A stretch of DNA of 64,000 nucleotides from Pseudohongiella nitratireducens (lineage in GTDB: Bacteria; Pseudomonadota; Gammaproteobacteria; Pseudomonadales; Pseudohongiellaceae). Numbering within the stretch: the stretch's first letter is position 1; each line of letters opens with the position of its first letter. The DNA is taken from positions 227,020 to 291,019 of the forward strand of contig NZ_LWHM01000031.1 in NCBI RefSeq assembly GCF_001642735.1, in the 5' to 3' direction. Shown piece by piece: positions 17,800-28,200 of this stretch. Under the pieces are notes generated by a model. The model was not told the origin of the DNA. It did no database searches and saw nothing but the letters and a program-made list of their open reading frames with translations. The position numbers were made by a program, and so were the translations under genes.

Positions 17800-19158
17800 T
17801 TAGCCAGTCACAAGCGATTTGATATTAGTAAATTCACGAATGCCAAACACACTGAGTTCGCGACCATAACCAGAGGCTTTAACACCACCAAAAGGCATAC
17901 GAGGGTCTGATTTGACAAAATCATTGATAGCAACAGCACCAACCTGTAACTGCCTGGCGACTCGCTCAGCGCGCTCAGTATCCCGGGAAAACACAGCGCC
18001 GCCCAGACCAAACTCTGACTGATTGGCCAGTGCCACAGCACTTGCCTCATCCCTGGCACGGATCACAGCAGCCACAGGGCCAAATAATTCCTCATCAAAA
18101 GCAGGCATACCCGGCCTCACTTCACCTAGCACAGTTGGCCAGAAAAGCGATCCTTCTCGTTTGCCACCTGTCACCAGAACCGCGCCAAGTCGAATACTCT
18201 CCTCTACCTGATGCGCCAGTGATTCACTCAGATCATCCCGGGCTTGTGGTCCGATATCAATGTCTGACTGCATCGGGTCGCCAACGGATTTTGCAGCCAT
18301 GGCATCAGCCATACCAGCGACAAAAGCACCATACACCTTTTCGTCAACAATAAACCGTTTTGCAGCAATACAGCTTTGACCGTTATTCAGCAGCCGGCTG
18401 GTGACACAGCTTTCCACCGCCTTGCCAACATCTGCATCATCCAGGACCAGATAAGGGTCACTGCCCCCCAACTCCAGTACCGTTTTCTTCAAATACTGCC
18501 CTGCTTCAGCTGCCACCTTACGCCCAGCATCAGTACTGCCGGTAAAGGTGACTGCCTGTATTAACGGATGCCTGATCACGCGGGCACTGTCACTGCCGCT
18601 GACCAGCAAAGTGCGGAACAGGTCCTCGTCCAGCCCAGCTTCGCGACACAAAGACTCAATTGCCAGTGCACAACCAGGAACATTGGACGCGTGTTTAAGC
18701 ACCGCCGCATTACCAGCCATCAAGGCCGGTGCCAAAAACCTGAAGACCTGCCAGTACGGAAAGTTCCAGGGCATAATAGCCAGGATCACACCCATTGGCT
18801 GATACATCACCTTTCCGTCCAGGCCTTCTCCGCTGACGTTCTCTGTGGCCAGCATGCCAGCACCCTGCTCAGCGTAGTATTCGCAGACCCAGGCACATTT
18901 CTCGACTTCCGCTGCAGCACTGCTCAATGTCTTCCCCATTTCCGAGGTAGCCAGGCGTGCCAGTTCGTCTTTTTTTTCCCGAAGCAGCGATGCCAGTTTC
19001 TGTAAATATTGCGCACGTGCTGCCAAGGACTGTTCAGCCCAGACCTTTTGCGCTTGTGATACGCGCGACAAAGCATCATCCAGCAGTCCCAGGTCAAATG
19101 ACTGATAGGCCTGATTCTGTTTACCCGTGTAAGGGTTCATACTGATCATCTGTGTCAT
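17800..19158 (-). CDS. NAD(P)-dependent aldehyde dehydrogenase, succinate-semialdehyde type
   Basis: A 452-residue aldehyde dehydrogenase with catalytic C263 (NNGQSCIAAKR), the general base E229 (LELGGSDPYLVL), the MPWNFPYWQ segment and the nucleotide-binding FTGSTDAGR. The closest named class by motif is the short succinate-semialdehyde dehydrogenase family (Sad/GabD-like), which makes succinate; related aldehydes are possible. It follows fumC by only 4 bases and has its own AAGGAG ribosome site, so it belongs to an acnA-fumC-aldehyde dehydrogenase operon. That context fits feeding succinate into the TCA cycle. Confidence 0.85.
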   Translation of the reverse strand: MTQMISMNPYTGKQNQAYQSFDLGLLDDALSRVSQAQKVWAEQSLAARAQYLQKLASLLREKKDELARLATSEMGKTLSSAAAEVEKCAWVCEYYAEQGAGMLATENVSGEGLDGKVMYQPMGVILAIMPWNFPYWQVFRFLAPALMAGNAAVLKHASNVPGCALAIESLCREAGLDEDLFRTLLVSGSDSARVIRHPLIQAVTFTGSTDAGRKVAAEAGQYLKKTVLELGGSDPYLVLDDADVGKAVESCVTSRLLNNGQSCIAAKRFIVDEKVYGAFVAGMADAMAAKSVGDPMQSDIDIGPQARDDLSESLAHQVEESIRLGAVLVTGGKREGSLFWPTVLGEVRPGMPAFDEELFGPVAAVIRARDEASAVALANQSEFGLGGAVFSRDTERAERVARQLQVGAVAINDFVKSDPRMPFGGVKASGYGRELSVFGIREFTNIKSLVTG

Positions 19159-19162
19159 CGTT

Positions 19163-20554
19163 CTACTCCTTTCCCGGGGCTGTCATACGCCCGGGATCAA
19201 CAGCTTCATCGAACTCGTCAGCACTCATCAGCGACAGGGCGACCACCGCCTCTTTCAGGCTGACACTGTGCTGGTCAGCATGTTTTGCGGCTTTTGCAGC
19301 TTGTTCATAACCAATCACCGGACTCAGGGCAGTGACCAGCATCAGTGAACGTGCCACATAATTGGCCATCACCGCTTCGTTGACCTGCAAACCCTGCAAG
19401 CAATGCTGATCAAAACTGTCTATCGCATCGGCCAGCAGTTGCTGGCTTTCCATCAAGGTGTGAACGATCAGCGGCTTGAACACATTGAGCTGAAAATGCC
19501 CCTGACTGCCCGCCATACTGACGGTACTGTTGTTGCCCATAACACGCAGACACACCATGGTCAGCGCTTCTGCCTGGGTCGGATTGACTTTCCCGGGCAT
19601 GATGGAACTACCCGGTTCATTGGCCGGAACCTTCACTTCAGCCAGACCACAGCGCGGACCGCTGTTCATCAAACGAATATCATTGGCTATTTTGAAAAGC
19701 GACGTCGCCAGGGTATTGTAATGCCCATGCAACGTCAGCAGTGCTTCATGGGCGGCAAGCAACATAAAGTGATTGTCTGCCACCACAAACGGAATATCTG
19801 TGATACGGGCCAGCTCTTCGACTACCGTGGCTGCCCAGGCAGGGTGTGTATTTAAACCCGTGCCAACAGCGCTGCCTCCGATCGCCAGTTGCCGGACAAC
19901 TGGAGCAGTGTCAGACAGCTGCTGATCACAAAACTGTAATTGTGATCGCCAGGCGGACACTTCCTGGGCAAATGTCACAGGCGTGGCATCCATCATGTGC
20001 GTCCTGCCACTTTTAAGCACAGAAGCAAACTTTTTTTCCAGCCCCAGCAAGGTCTCTATGATGTCTCCCAGTGAGTCGCGCATTTCATGCATGCCCTGCA
20101 AGGCAACCATATGCATGACTGTGGGGAAGGTATCATTCGATGACTGCGACATATTGACATGGTCGTTCGGGTGCAAGGGCGTGTATTTGCCCCGCACACC
20201 ACCCGCCAGCTCATTGCCAAGATTGGCGATGACTTCGTTGACATTCATATTGGTTTGCGTTCCGCTGCCCGTCTGCCAGACTGACAATGGAAAGTGGCCC
20301 GAACAATCCCCGGCCAGCAATTGGTCGCAAGCCTGAGCAATCAGGTCTCGTCTTTCGCTATCCAGGCTGCCTAGTTTGCTGTTTGCTATAGCCGCAGCCT
20401 TTTTCAGCTGAATAAAGGCCCGTATGAATGCAGCGTCGAATCGATGATTGCCAATCTTAAAGTTTTCCCGGGAGCGTTGCGTCTGCGCCCCCCAGAGCGC
20501 ATCCGCTGGTACCTCTACCACTCCCAGGCTGTCAGTTTCCTGGCGTGTACTCAT
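19163..20554 (-). CDS. fumC: Class II fumarate hydratase
   Basis: A 463-residue member of the fumarase/aspartase superfamily with the signature GSSIMPGKVNP, the substrate-site motifs SGRTHMMDATP and TGSGTQTNMN, and NDHVNMSQSSND. The last two favour fumarase over aspartase or argininosuccinate lyase. It is the oxygen-stable, iron-free enzyme that hydrates fumarate to malate. Its start overlaps the end of acnA by 4 bases, indicating translational coupling of two TCA-cycle enzymes. Confidence 0.92.
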   Translation of the reverse strand: MSTRQETDSLGVVEVPADALWGAQTQRSRENFKIGNHRFDAAFIRAFIQLKKAAAIANSKLGSLDSERRDLIAQACDQLLAGDCSGHFPLSVWQTGSGTQTNMNVNEVIANLGNELAGGVRGKYTPLHPNDHVNMSQSSNDTFPTVMHMVALQGMHEMRDSLGDIIETLLGLEKKFASVLKSGRTHMMDATPVTFAQEVSAWRSQLQFCDQQLSDTAPVVRQLAIGGSAVGTGLNTHPAWAATVVEELARITDIPFVVADNHFMLLAAHEALLTLHGHYNTLATSLFKIANDIRLMNSGPRCGLAEVKVPANEPGSSIMPGKVNPTQAEALTMVCLRVMGNNSTVSMAGSQGHFQLNVFKPLIVHTLMESQQLLADAIDSFDQHCLQGLQVNEAVMANYVARSLMLVTALSPVIGYEQAAKAAKHADQHSVSLKEAVVALSLMSADEFDEAVDPGRMTAPGKE

Positions 20555-23205
20555 GACGCCATAAGTTTGTTAACGACGAAAGGCATAATCCCGCCACTTT
20601 CGTAGTATTTCACTTCTTCCGCCGTATCCAGCCGGCATAGAAGATCAACCGTTTCGGACTTTCCGTCCGTATAAGAGACAGTCATGGTCACGGTCATGCC
20701 TGTGCTGATCTGTGCCAGGCCGGACAATGTGATGGTCTCACTGCCATCTATCTTCAGCGTCTTGCGGGTCACACCTTCCGGAAACTGTAAAGGTAGCACC
20801 CCCATGCCAGCCAGGTTGGAGCGGTGGATACGCTCAAAACTTTCAGCCACTACCGCTCTGACACCTAACAGGCGAGTCCCTTTGGCCGCCCAGTCACGAC
20901 TGGAGCCGGTACCATATTCCTTGCCGGCTAACACGACCAGCGGCGTCGAAGATTTCGCATAGGTCATGGCAGCATCATAGATACTGGTCTGCTCACCATC
21001 CGGCATCAGTCTGGTGAAACCGCCCTCAACGTTGTCCAGCATTTCATTGCGAATACGCACGTTAGCAAAGGTACCGCGCATCATCACTTCATGATTACCA
21101 CGCCGAGAACCGTATGAGTTAAAGTCCCCTGGCTTGACGCCTTTTGCCATCAGGTACTCACCAGCCGGGCTCGACTGGCCAAAAGCCCCAGCCGGGGAAA
21201 TGTGGTCAGTGGTCACGGTATCGCCCAGTACGGCCAGAATTCTGGCACCTTCGATATCCCCCGGCACTGGAGCCAGCTCGTCAGCAAAAAATGGCGGATT
21301 CTGGATATAGGTTGAATCATCATTCCACTTATATGTCGCACCTTTGGCAACCGGCATGTCGTTCCACGCCTGGTTGCCGTTGAAGACATCAGCATAGTCA
21401 CTGACAAACATATCACGGCTGACGTTTGAGACAGCTTCCTTGATATTCTCTGTCGTGGGCCAGATATCATGCAGATAAACCGGCTGACCATCAGCGTTTT
21501 TTCCCAACGGATCTTTGGATAAATCTATTTCAGTGGTACCTGCCAAGGCGAAGGCAACTACCAGGGGCGGTGAAGCCAGCCAGTTAGCTCGCACTTTGGC
21601 ATGGATACGTCCTTCGAAGTTACGGTTACCGGATAGCACCGAGCACACCGTCAGTTTGCCTTCATCAATCGCGTGCTCAATATCATCTGGAAGCGGGCCA
21701 GAATTACCGATACAGGTAGTACAGCCATAGCCCACCAGGTTAAATCCCAACTCATCAAGCGGATCCTGCAAACCGGCTTTTTCCAGATAATGCGTCACGA
21801 CCTTTGAACCAGGTGCCAGTGACGTTTTGACCCATGGTTTGACTTTAAGGCCTTTTGCCAGGGCATTTCTTGCCAGCAACCCTGCTGCCATCATGACGGA
21901 AGGGTTGGAAGTATTGGTGCAAGACGTAATCGCCGCAATCACGACGTGGCCATCTTCCATGACCCATTTCCCGTGATCCATGGCAACGGCCGTTTTGCTG
22001 TGATTTCCGTATTGTTTTCTGGTGGCCTCTGCCATACCAGTCAACGCTACACGGTCCTGTGGTCGACCGGGCCCAGCAAGACTTGGCTCTACCGTGCCGA
22101 GGCCCAGAATGACATCACTGCTGTAAACGGCTTCAACACCTTTTTCACGCCACAGCCCCTGAGCCTTGGAATACGCCTCGGTCAGCGCCAGCGTTTCTTC
22201 ATCACGGCCGCTTAATTGCATGTACCGCAGTGTCTCTTCATCGGCAGAGAAGAAACAACAGGTGGCACCATATTCAGGAGACATATTAGCAATCGTTGCC
22301 CGGTCAGCCAGCGACAATTCCGCCATGCCATCGCCATAAAATTCGACAAACTTACCGACAACACCATGTTTTCTTAACATTTCAGCCACGGTTAAAACCA
22401 GGTCAGTTGCTGTCACCCCTTCTTTAAGCCGCCCCTCCATACGCACGCCGACCACTTCCGGGATGCGCATGGTAATTGGCTGCCCGAGCATGGCAGCTTC
22501 TGCTTCAATACCGCCCACACCCCAACCCAGCACAGCCAGGCCATTAATCATTGTGGTATGACTGTCAGTCCCGACCAGCGTGTCCGGATAGGCTCGCATT
22601 TGGCCATTGACTTCTGCTGACCAGACACACTTGGCCAGGTACTCAAGGTTGACCTGGTGGCAGATCCCTGTACCTGGTGGCACGACACGGAAATTATTGA
22701 ATGCCTCCTGCCCCCAACGCAGAAACTCATACCGCTCCCGGTTTCTATCCATTTCGATTTCGACATTGTCTTCGTAGGCTGACTCAGTCGCGAACCTGTC
22801 CACCATGACCGAGTGGTCGATCACCAGATCCACCGGATTGAGTGGGTTAACTTTTTCAGGGTCGCCCCCACGCAAGTTAACGGCATCTCGCATAGCAGCC
22901 AGATCCACAACGGCAGGCACACCTGTGAAGTCCTGCATCAGCACCCGTGCAGGCATAAATGAGATCTCGTGATCAGATTGTCGCGACTCTGTCCAGGCAA
23001 GCAGCTTGGCAACATCCTCTGCATCAGCAAAACCCTGTTCAACGTGGCGAAGCAGATTTTCAAGCAGGATTTTGAGGCTGCAAGGCAGTTTGGCCGGATC
23101 TCCGAACCCACTGTCACGTAAAGCCTCCAGGCTGAATATTTCGTAACTGCGATCGCCAACCTTCAGTTGCCGACGTGTATCCGGTAGTGCGTTTGACGCT
23201 GCCAT
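20551..23205 (-). CDS. acnA: Aconitate hydratase A
   Basis: An 884-residue aconitase of the AcnA/IRP1 type. The [4Fe-4S] ligands are C429 (SCTNTS) and C495 and C498 (YGCTTCIGNSG). Other landmarks are VGTDSHTTMINGLAVLGWGVGG split around residues 211-232, GDTVTTDHISPAG, and GSRRGNHEVMMRGTF with the active-site arginines. It isomerises citrate to isocitrate. The ATG has a clear AGGAG ribosome site. First gene of a three-gene operon with fumC and an aldehyde dehydrogenase; it is divergent from tamA across about 180 bases. Confidence 0.95.
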   Translation of the reverse strand: MAASNALPDTRRQLKVGDRSYEIFSLEALRDSGFGDPAKLPCSLKILLENLLRHVEQGFADAEDVAKLLAWTESRQSDHEISFMPARVLMQDFTGVPAVVDLAAMRDAVNLRGGDPEKVNPLNPVDLVIDHSVMVDRFATESAYEDNVEIEMDRNRERYEFLRWGQEAFNNFRVVPPGTGICHQVNLEYLAKCVWSAEVNGQMRAYPDTLVGTDSHTTMINGLAVLGWGVGGIEAEAAMLGQPITMRIPEVVGVRMEGRLKEGVTATDLVLTVAEMLRKHGVVGKFVEFYGDGMAELSLADRATIANMSPEYGATCCFFSADEETLRYMQLSGRDEETLALTEAYSKAQGLWREKGVEAVYSSDVILGLGTVEPSLAGPGRPQDRVALTGMAEATRKQYGNHSKTAVAMDHGKWVMEDGHVVIAAITSCTNTSNPSVMMAAGLLARNALAKGLKVKPWVKTSLAPGSKVVTHYLEKAGLQDPLDELGFNLVGYGCTTCIGNSGPLPDDIEHAIDEGKLTVCSVLSGNRNFEGRIHAKVRANWLASPPLVVAFALAGTTEIDLSKDPLGKNADGQPVYLHDIWPTTENIKEAVSNVSRDMFVSDYADVFNGNQAWNDMPVAKGATYKWNDDSTYIQNPPFFADELAPVPGDIEGARILAVLGDTVTTDHISPAGAFGQSSPAGEYLMAKGVKPGDFNSYGSRRGNHEVMMRGTFANVRIRNEMLDNVEGGFTRLMPDGEQTSIYDAAMTYAKSSTPLVVLAGKEYGTGSSRDWAAKGTRLLGVRAVVAESFERIHRSNLAGMGVLPLQFPEGVTRKTLKIDGSETITLSGLAQISTGMTVTMTVSYTDGKSETVDLLCRLDTAEEVKYYESGGIMPFVVNKLMAS

Positions 23206-23384
23206 AACACCGATCTCCTTTGGCTATCATTCATGCTGCTTCTGCGAGCACGATTTATCGCTAATTGACTTCAGTATAACTCAGCACCGGGTATGTGGCG
23301 ACTGAGCACAATAGTGGATATACCATATCAGAACAGGTAAGATTTACAGTCAATATTCAGTCTGGAATTAACGAAATCTTGGAG

Positions 23385-25241
23385 ATGTCTCGCAATACCG
23401 GGTTCACCAGACAGTTGCTGGTCTTAACTGCGATGTTGGTGGCCTTTTGCTCAACCGGCTATGCACAGGATGATGCTGCCGACGGCGTCAACTCCCCGGA
23501 AATCCGTATTTCCGGGGCTGACGGTGAGTTGACAGCCAATATTCGTGCCCACGTAGGCACACCGGAGCTCAGCTGTAGCGTCAGTCAGCGGCGCCTGGAC
23601 CGCCAGCGGCCTCAGGTCCGTCGTAATACACAGCGGGCCGCACAGGCAATCGGTTACTACCAGGCTACTGTGGACATCACCTTCACCGCTTTATCGGCTA
23701 TGACTGTTCAACCGGAAGAAGCAGGACAAGCCTCTTCAACTGGCAATACTGACGATAATAACGAAATCCGGTGCTGGGAACTGGACATAGATATTTCACC
23801 CGGACAACGGGTGCTCTTTGGTGATATCAATATTTCCATCGCAGACCAGTCCAGAGCTGCATTATTCGCACCTGTACTCTCAACCTTACCCGTTCAGCGT
23901 GGCAATCCTCTCAGGCACAGCGAGTATGAAAGCCTGAAGTCGTTGATTAGTGGACACGCCATTGAAAACGGCTTTTTTGCCAGCCGCTTTACACAATCAG
24001 AACTGGCTATCGACCTTCAGCGCCAACGCGCTGATATCAATCTGATTTTCGAACCCGGCGAACGGTACTCATTTGGTGACATCAGCATCACCACTCCTGA
24101 TGCGCTGTCGGAAAGTTTTGTGCAGCGTTTCATCACACTGCGACCCAACTCTCCATATCATAGCGAAGACCTCGTTGAACAACGGCAACACTTAAACAGC
24201 AGCCAGTATTTTTCCCGGGTTGCTGTGACCCCGGATCTCGACCAGACAGGAGACAGAGTCATACCCGTCAATATCGGGCTGACATTGAGACCGCGGCGTG
24301 TTTATACGGTGGGTGCAGGCGTCAACACCGACTCGGGTCCCCGTCTGACAGGTAATTACGAAGATCGGTATATCAACCGCCGTGGACACCGTTTCCTGGC
24401 AGAGACGTCACTCTCTACTTTGCAGCAAGATGCCAGTGTCAGTTACGTCATCCCGTTGCAGGATCCTGTCAACGACAGCCTGCGCTTCTCAGCAGGCTTT
24501 CAGCGTGAAGAAGCAGATACCTATATTACCAACACCTATCGCACTGGTGTGACACACCGATCGCTGGTGGCTGGCTCCTGGGTACAAAACCTGTACGTGA
24601 ATTATGAACGGGAAAAATCCGAACTGATCGAAACTGAAACCGGTGATCCCGAATTACAGCGCAACAACACCACCATTTTTGGTGCTAACTGGACACGGAC
24701 CAAATCCGATGACCCTATTTTTCCTCGTAATGGCTGGCGCTTGTTTGGCCAGGTGCAAGGCTCTTATGACGGACTGTTGTCGAATACCACATTCACTCAG
24801 GTAGAAGGCAATGTAAAATGGATCCACAGTCTGGGTCCAACCCGTATAATCGCCCGTGCCGAAGCTGCCACTACCATCGCTGACACCTTGCTTGAATTGC
24901 CGGTTTCAGTCCGTTACTTCACTGGCGGCGACACCAGTATCCGCGGCTATCAATTTGGCGAATTAGGGGCAATGAATGAAGAGGGCGAGGTCATCGGCGG
25001 CAAGCATTTACTGGTAGGCAGCCTGGAATACGACTTCCCGGTCATGGGTGAAGACTGGCGTGGTGCTGTCTTTTTTGACACCGGCAATTCGTTCCGGGAC
25101 TTTGACACCATGACCCTGAAGCGCAGTGCCGGCATTGGCTTTCGCTGGATATCGCCGATTGGCCCTATTCGCCTCGATCTTGCCCATGCCATCAGTGATG
25201 ATGCGTTTCGGCTTCATATCACCATGGGACCTGATTTGTGA
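23385..25241 (+). CDS. tamA: Outer-membrane translocation and assembly protein TamA
   Basis: An Omp85-family protein of about 618 residues. After a signal peptide (cleavage near GYA-QDD) come POTRA-like repeats (roughly to residue 270), then a C-terminal barrel with the Omp85 signature GGDTSIRGYQFGELG, FFDTGNSF and the closing GIGFRWISPIGPIRLDLAHA. TamA inserts a subset of outer-membrane proteins together with TamB. The open frame extends upstream to a GTG at 23295, but the ATG at 23385 gives the proper signal peptide, although its GGAG lies too close to be ideal. The last bases overlap tamB. Confidence 0.9.
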   Translation: MSRNTGFTRQLLVLTAMLVAFCSTGYAQDDAADGVNSPEIRISGADGELTANIRAHVGTPELSCSVSQRRLDRQRPQVRRNTQRAAQAIGYYQATVDITFTALSAMTVQPEEAGQASSTGNTDDNNEIRCWELDIDISPGQRVLFGDINISIADQSRAALFAPVLSTLPVQRGNPLRHSEYESLKSLISGHAIENGFFASRFTQSELAIDLQRQRADINLIFEPGERYSFGDISITTPDALSESFVQRFITLRPNSPYHSEDLVEQRQHLNSSQYFSRVAVTPDLDQTGDRVIPVNIGLTLRPRRVYTVGAGVNTDSGPRLTGNYEDRYINRRGHRFLAETSLSTLQQDASVSYVIPLQDPVNDSLRFSAGFQREEADTYITNTYRTGVTHRSLVAGSWVQNLYVNYEREKSELIETETGDPELQRNNTTIFGANWTRTKSDDPIFPRNGWRLFGQVQGSYDGLLSNTTFTQVEGNVKWIHSLGPTRIIARAEAATTIADTLLELPVSVRYFTGGDTSIRGYQFGELGAMNEEGEVIGGKHLLVGSLEYDFPVMGEDWRGAVFFDTGNSFRDFDTMTLKRSAGIGFRWISPIGPIRLDLAHAISDDAFRLHITMGPDL

Positions 25242-28200
25242 GTACTGCAGCAGCAGATACAACCAGAAAACGACCTGAACTTCCCATCTGGCGGCGGGTA
25301 TTACGCTGGGTTGTGCGCGGGCTCGGCATCACCATCCTGGTTTTGATGGCTGCAATTATTACCTTCAGTGGCATACTGGCAACGAACAGCGGTAGCCAGT
25401 GGTTACTGGGGCGTATCTCCAGCCTGGTCAATAGCGAGTCACAAACCTTCAACTATGACCAGGCCGACGGCTCCTTTCTGCGCGGCCTCAATCTGCACGG
25501 TGTCTATTTTGAAAACGCCACCACTGCCGCACAGGTAGAGCAGCTTCACAGCCGCTGGAATCCGATCACATTACTGGACGGCGAATTCGTTCTGGAATCT
25601 TTGCGGGTCGCCGGGCTTCAACTGACGCTAACTGAAAACCCGAACCCGCCCCCTCCCGGTCCACCGCTGGTTCTGGAAGAACTTCTCAGTTCGATCCTGC
25701 CACTACCCATAGGCATTCAACTCAATAATATTCGCCTGGATGGTGCCAATATCACCCAGAATGGCACTGACTTTGCCCTCAACTCGCTCACCTTTAACGC
25801 CAGCTTATTCGGACGACAGGCGGAAATAAGCAACCTGGCTTTTGAGATACCTGAGGCCAGCCTGAACGGGGATATCAGCGCGACACTACGACGCCCTTAC
25901 TCAGTTGAAGCCATACTTAACTGGCAATACCAGGAAGACATCAGCGATACCATTGCGGCACCTGAAGGAACGCTGGAGCTATCGGGCAACCTCGACACCC
26001 TGACATTAGTGCACCAGTTGTCCGGGCCAGCGGAGCTGAACTCCAATGGCAGTGTTGAACTGGGTCTGGCGCGTTTCCTCAATGCAGAGACGGACACCAT
26101 CAATCCAAACCTGGACCTGACTCATACCTTGTCGCCAATGACAGTGCCCGGTGCAGAACAGCTTGCCATCAACAGCTTTACACTGACGACTCAAGGTACG
26201 CCGGATAACCTGGGACTCAATGCCAATGCCAGCGTTGATGCCGCAATCAACGACTCTCTGAACATCCAGAGTGATATTCGTACCCAGGCTTTCTTGCGCG
26301 GCAGCCACCTGGATATTGATTCACTGGCGCTGGAAACTGAGAGCGGCCAGGTGCTGATCGATGGCCGGGTTGACTGGAGCGACGCTGTTACCATCAATGC
26401 CAATTACAGCATTGAAGACAGTGCACCTGGCAGTTACCTGGCTCTTGAGGATAGCGGTATTGCGTTGGAAAACCTGCAAAGCCGCGGCCAGGTCGAAGTT
26501 ATCATGCCACCTTCAGGCGACATGAATCTGTCACTTCAGGTACCCGAGCTTCGAGTCATGGTGAACGACAGGGTTATTGCCGGTTCAAGTGCGTTGTCGT
26601 TTGACGGTAACCGCTGGCAGCTTAGCCAGTTCCGACTGAATTCAGATGACAGTCACATCGATATCCAGGCAGAAATGAATAGCGATCAGACTATCCAGGC
26701 AGCCGGTGTCATCAATATTCCTGACTTGTCTGCTTTCCATCCCGCCATCGCCGGTACGATTGAGGCAAATGCCAATATCAGTGGCAACATGGATGCCCCG
26801 GTGATTGACCTGGACTTGCTGGCCAGTCAGGTTCAATTTCAGGACATTGTCATTCCTGAGCTGACAATAGTTGGGCAAAACCGCGCAGGAATGAATGAGT
26901 TGGAGCTTCGCAGCGGGCAAATACAGGTCCCCGTCGCCGAAACGACAGAAACAATTAACGATGTCATGCTACGTTTACGTGGCCAGCCAAGCGCTCATAA
27001 CATGCTCCTCAGAGTTGACAGCTCATTGGGCGAAATCAGAATTAATGCGGATGGCGAACTGGCTGATGGCGGCTGGCAAGGCCGCCTGCTAAGCAGTGTT
27101 ATTGACACCCCCCTGGGTGAGTGGCAACAGCAATATGGCAGTCAGTTGCAGTTTTCATCCACCTTGTCACGCATAGATGACTTGTGCTGGCAGACACAGT
27201 CCGCCAGCCTTTGCCTGAGTGCCTCACTAGAAGACGGTGATCAATTAGCCGCCAGCTGGCAACTGACAGAATACTCACTGAACAACTTCAATCGCATTGA
27301 GGCCGAACGCGCCATTGACAATGCTCTGCCGGAACCCCGCCTGGTTGACGCTGCAGAACCCTCGAATGCCGCCAGTTCAACACAGCAGCGACTACCCTGG
27401 CCGCTGCCTTCCAACCTGGCAGTTAATGGCACAATCTCGATCAACGGCGAAGCCAGTGGCTCTATCAGCGACTTTTCAACGCTGCGCTTGACCACGCAAA
27501 TCAGCAGTCAAGCGGGTGATTTGTACATGCTGGGCGAGTCAGTTGAAGAGGAGGAAATCATTACTTCCATCAACCAGTTCCGCTGGCCCTCTCTTGATGT
27601 TAACGCTGAATTAGAGGACGGGCGCTGGTTGCTGCAAAGCGAATTACAGTTCTACCAGGCGGATGTTGAACAACCCGATAATACCCAACAGGCCATGCGC
27701 GGCCGAATAACCACAGATTTAAGTATGGACAGTGACCAGTCTCTGGGTGGCAACCTGCAGCTTGCTTTTGACGACCTGGGCTGGGTTGAAGCACTCGCAC
27801 CACAAGTGAGTGCCGTCAATGGCCAGCTGCAGGGGCGAATCGATGTCAGTGGCAACATGGAGCAACCGGTATTAGCCACTGATATTGAGCTGTCAGATAC
27901 CCGTTTCAACGTACCAGCCGCGGGTCTGTCGATCTCAGACGTCAATGCTTCCATATTCAGTGAAGACAGTCGCCAATTCTCCATAAATCTGGGCATGCGC
28001 TCCGGCGATGGTCAGCTGGAGATCAACGGTTCTTTAATTGACCCGTTCCTGGAATCGCGCGAGCTGTCATTGGAGATCAACGGTGATGACGTCTCTGTCG
28101 TCAACCTCGATACACTATCGGCGACAGCCTCCCCCCACGTCACGGTGCTGGCCAGTCAGCAGGCCATTGATATTTCTGGTGAAATTGAGATACCCATGGT

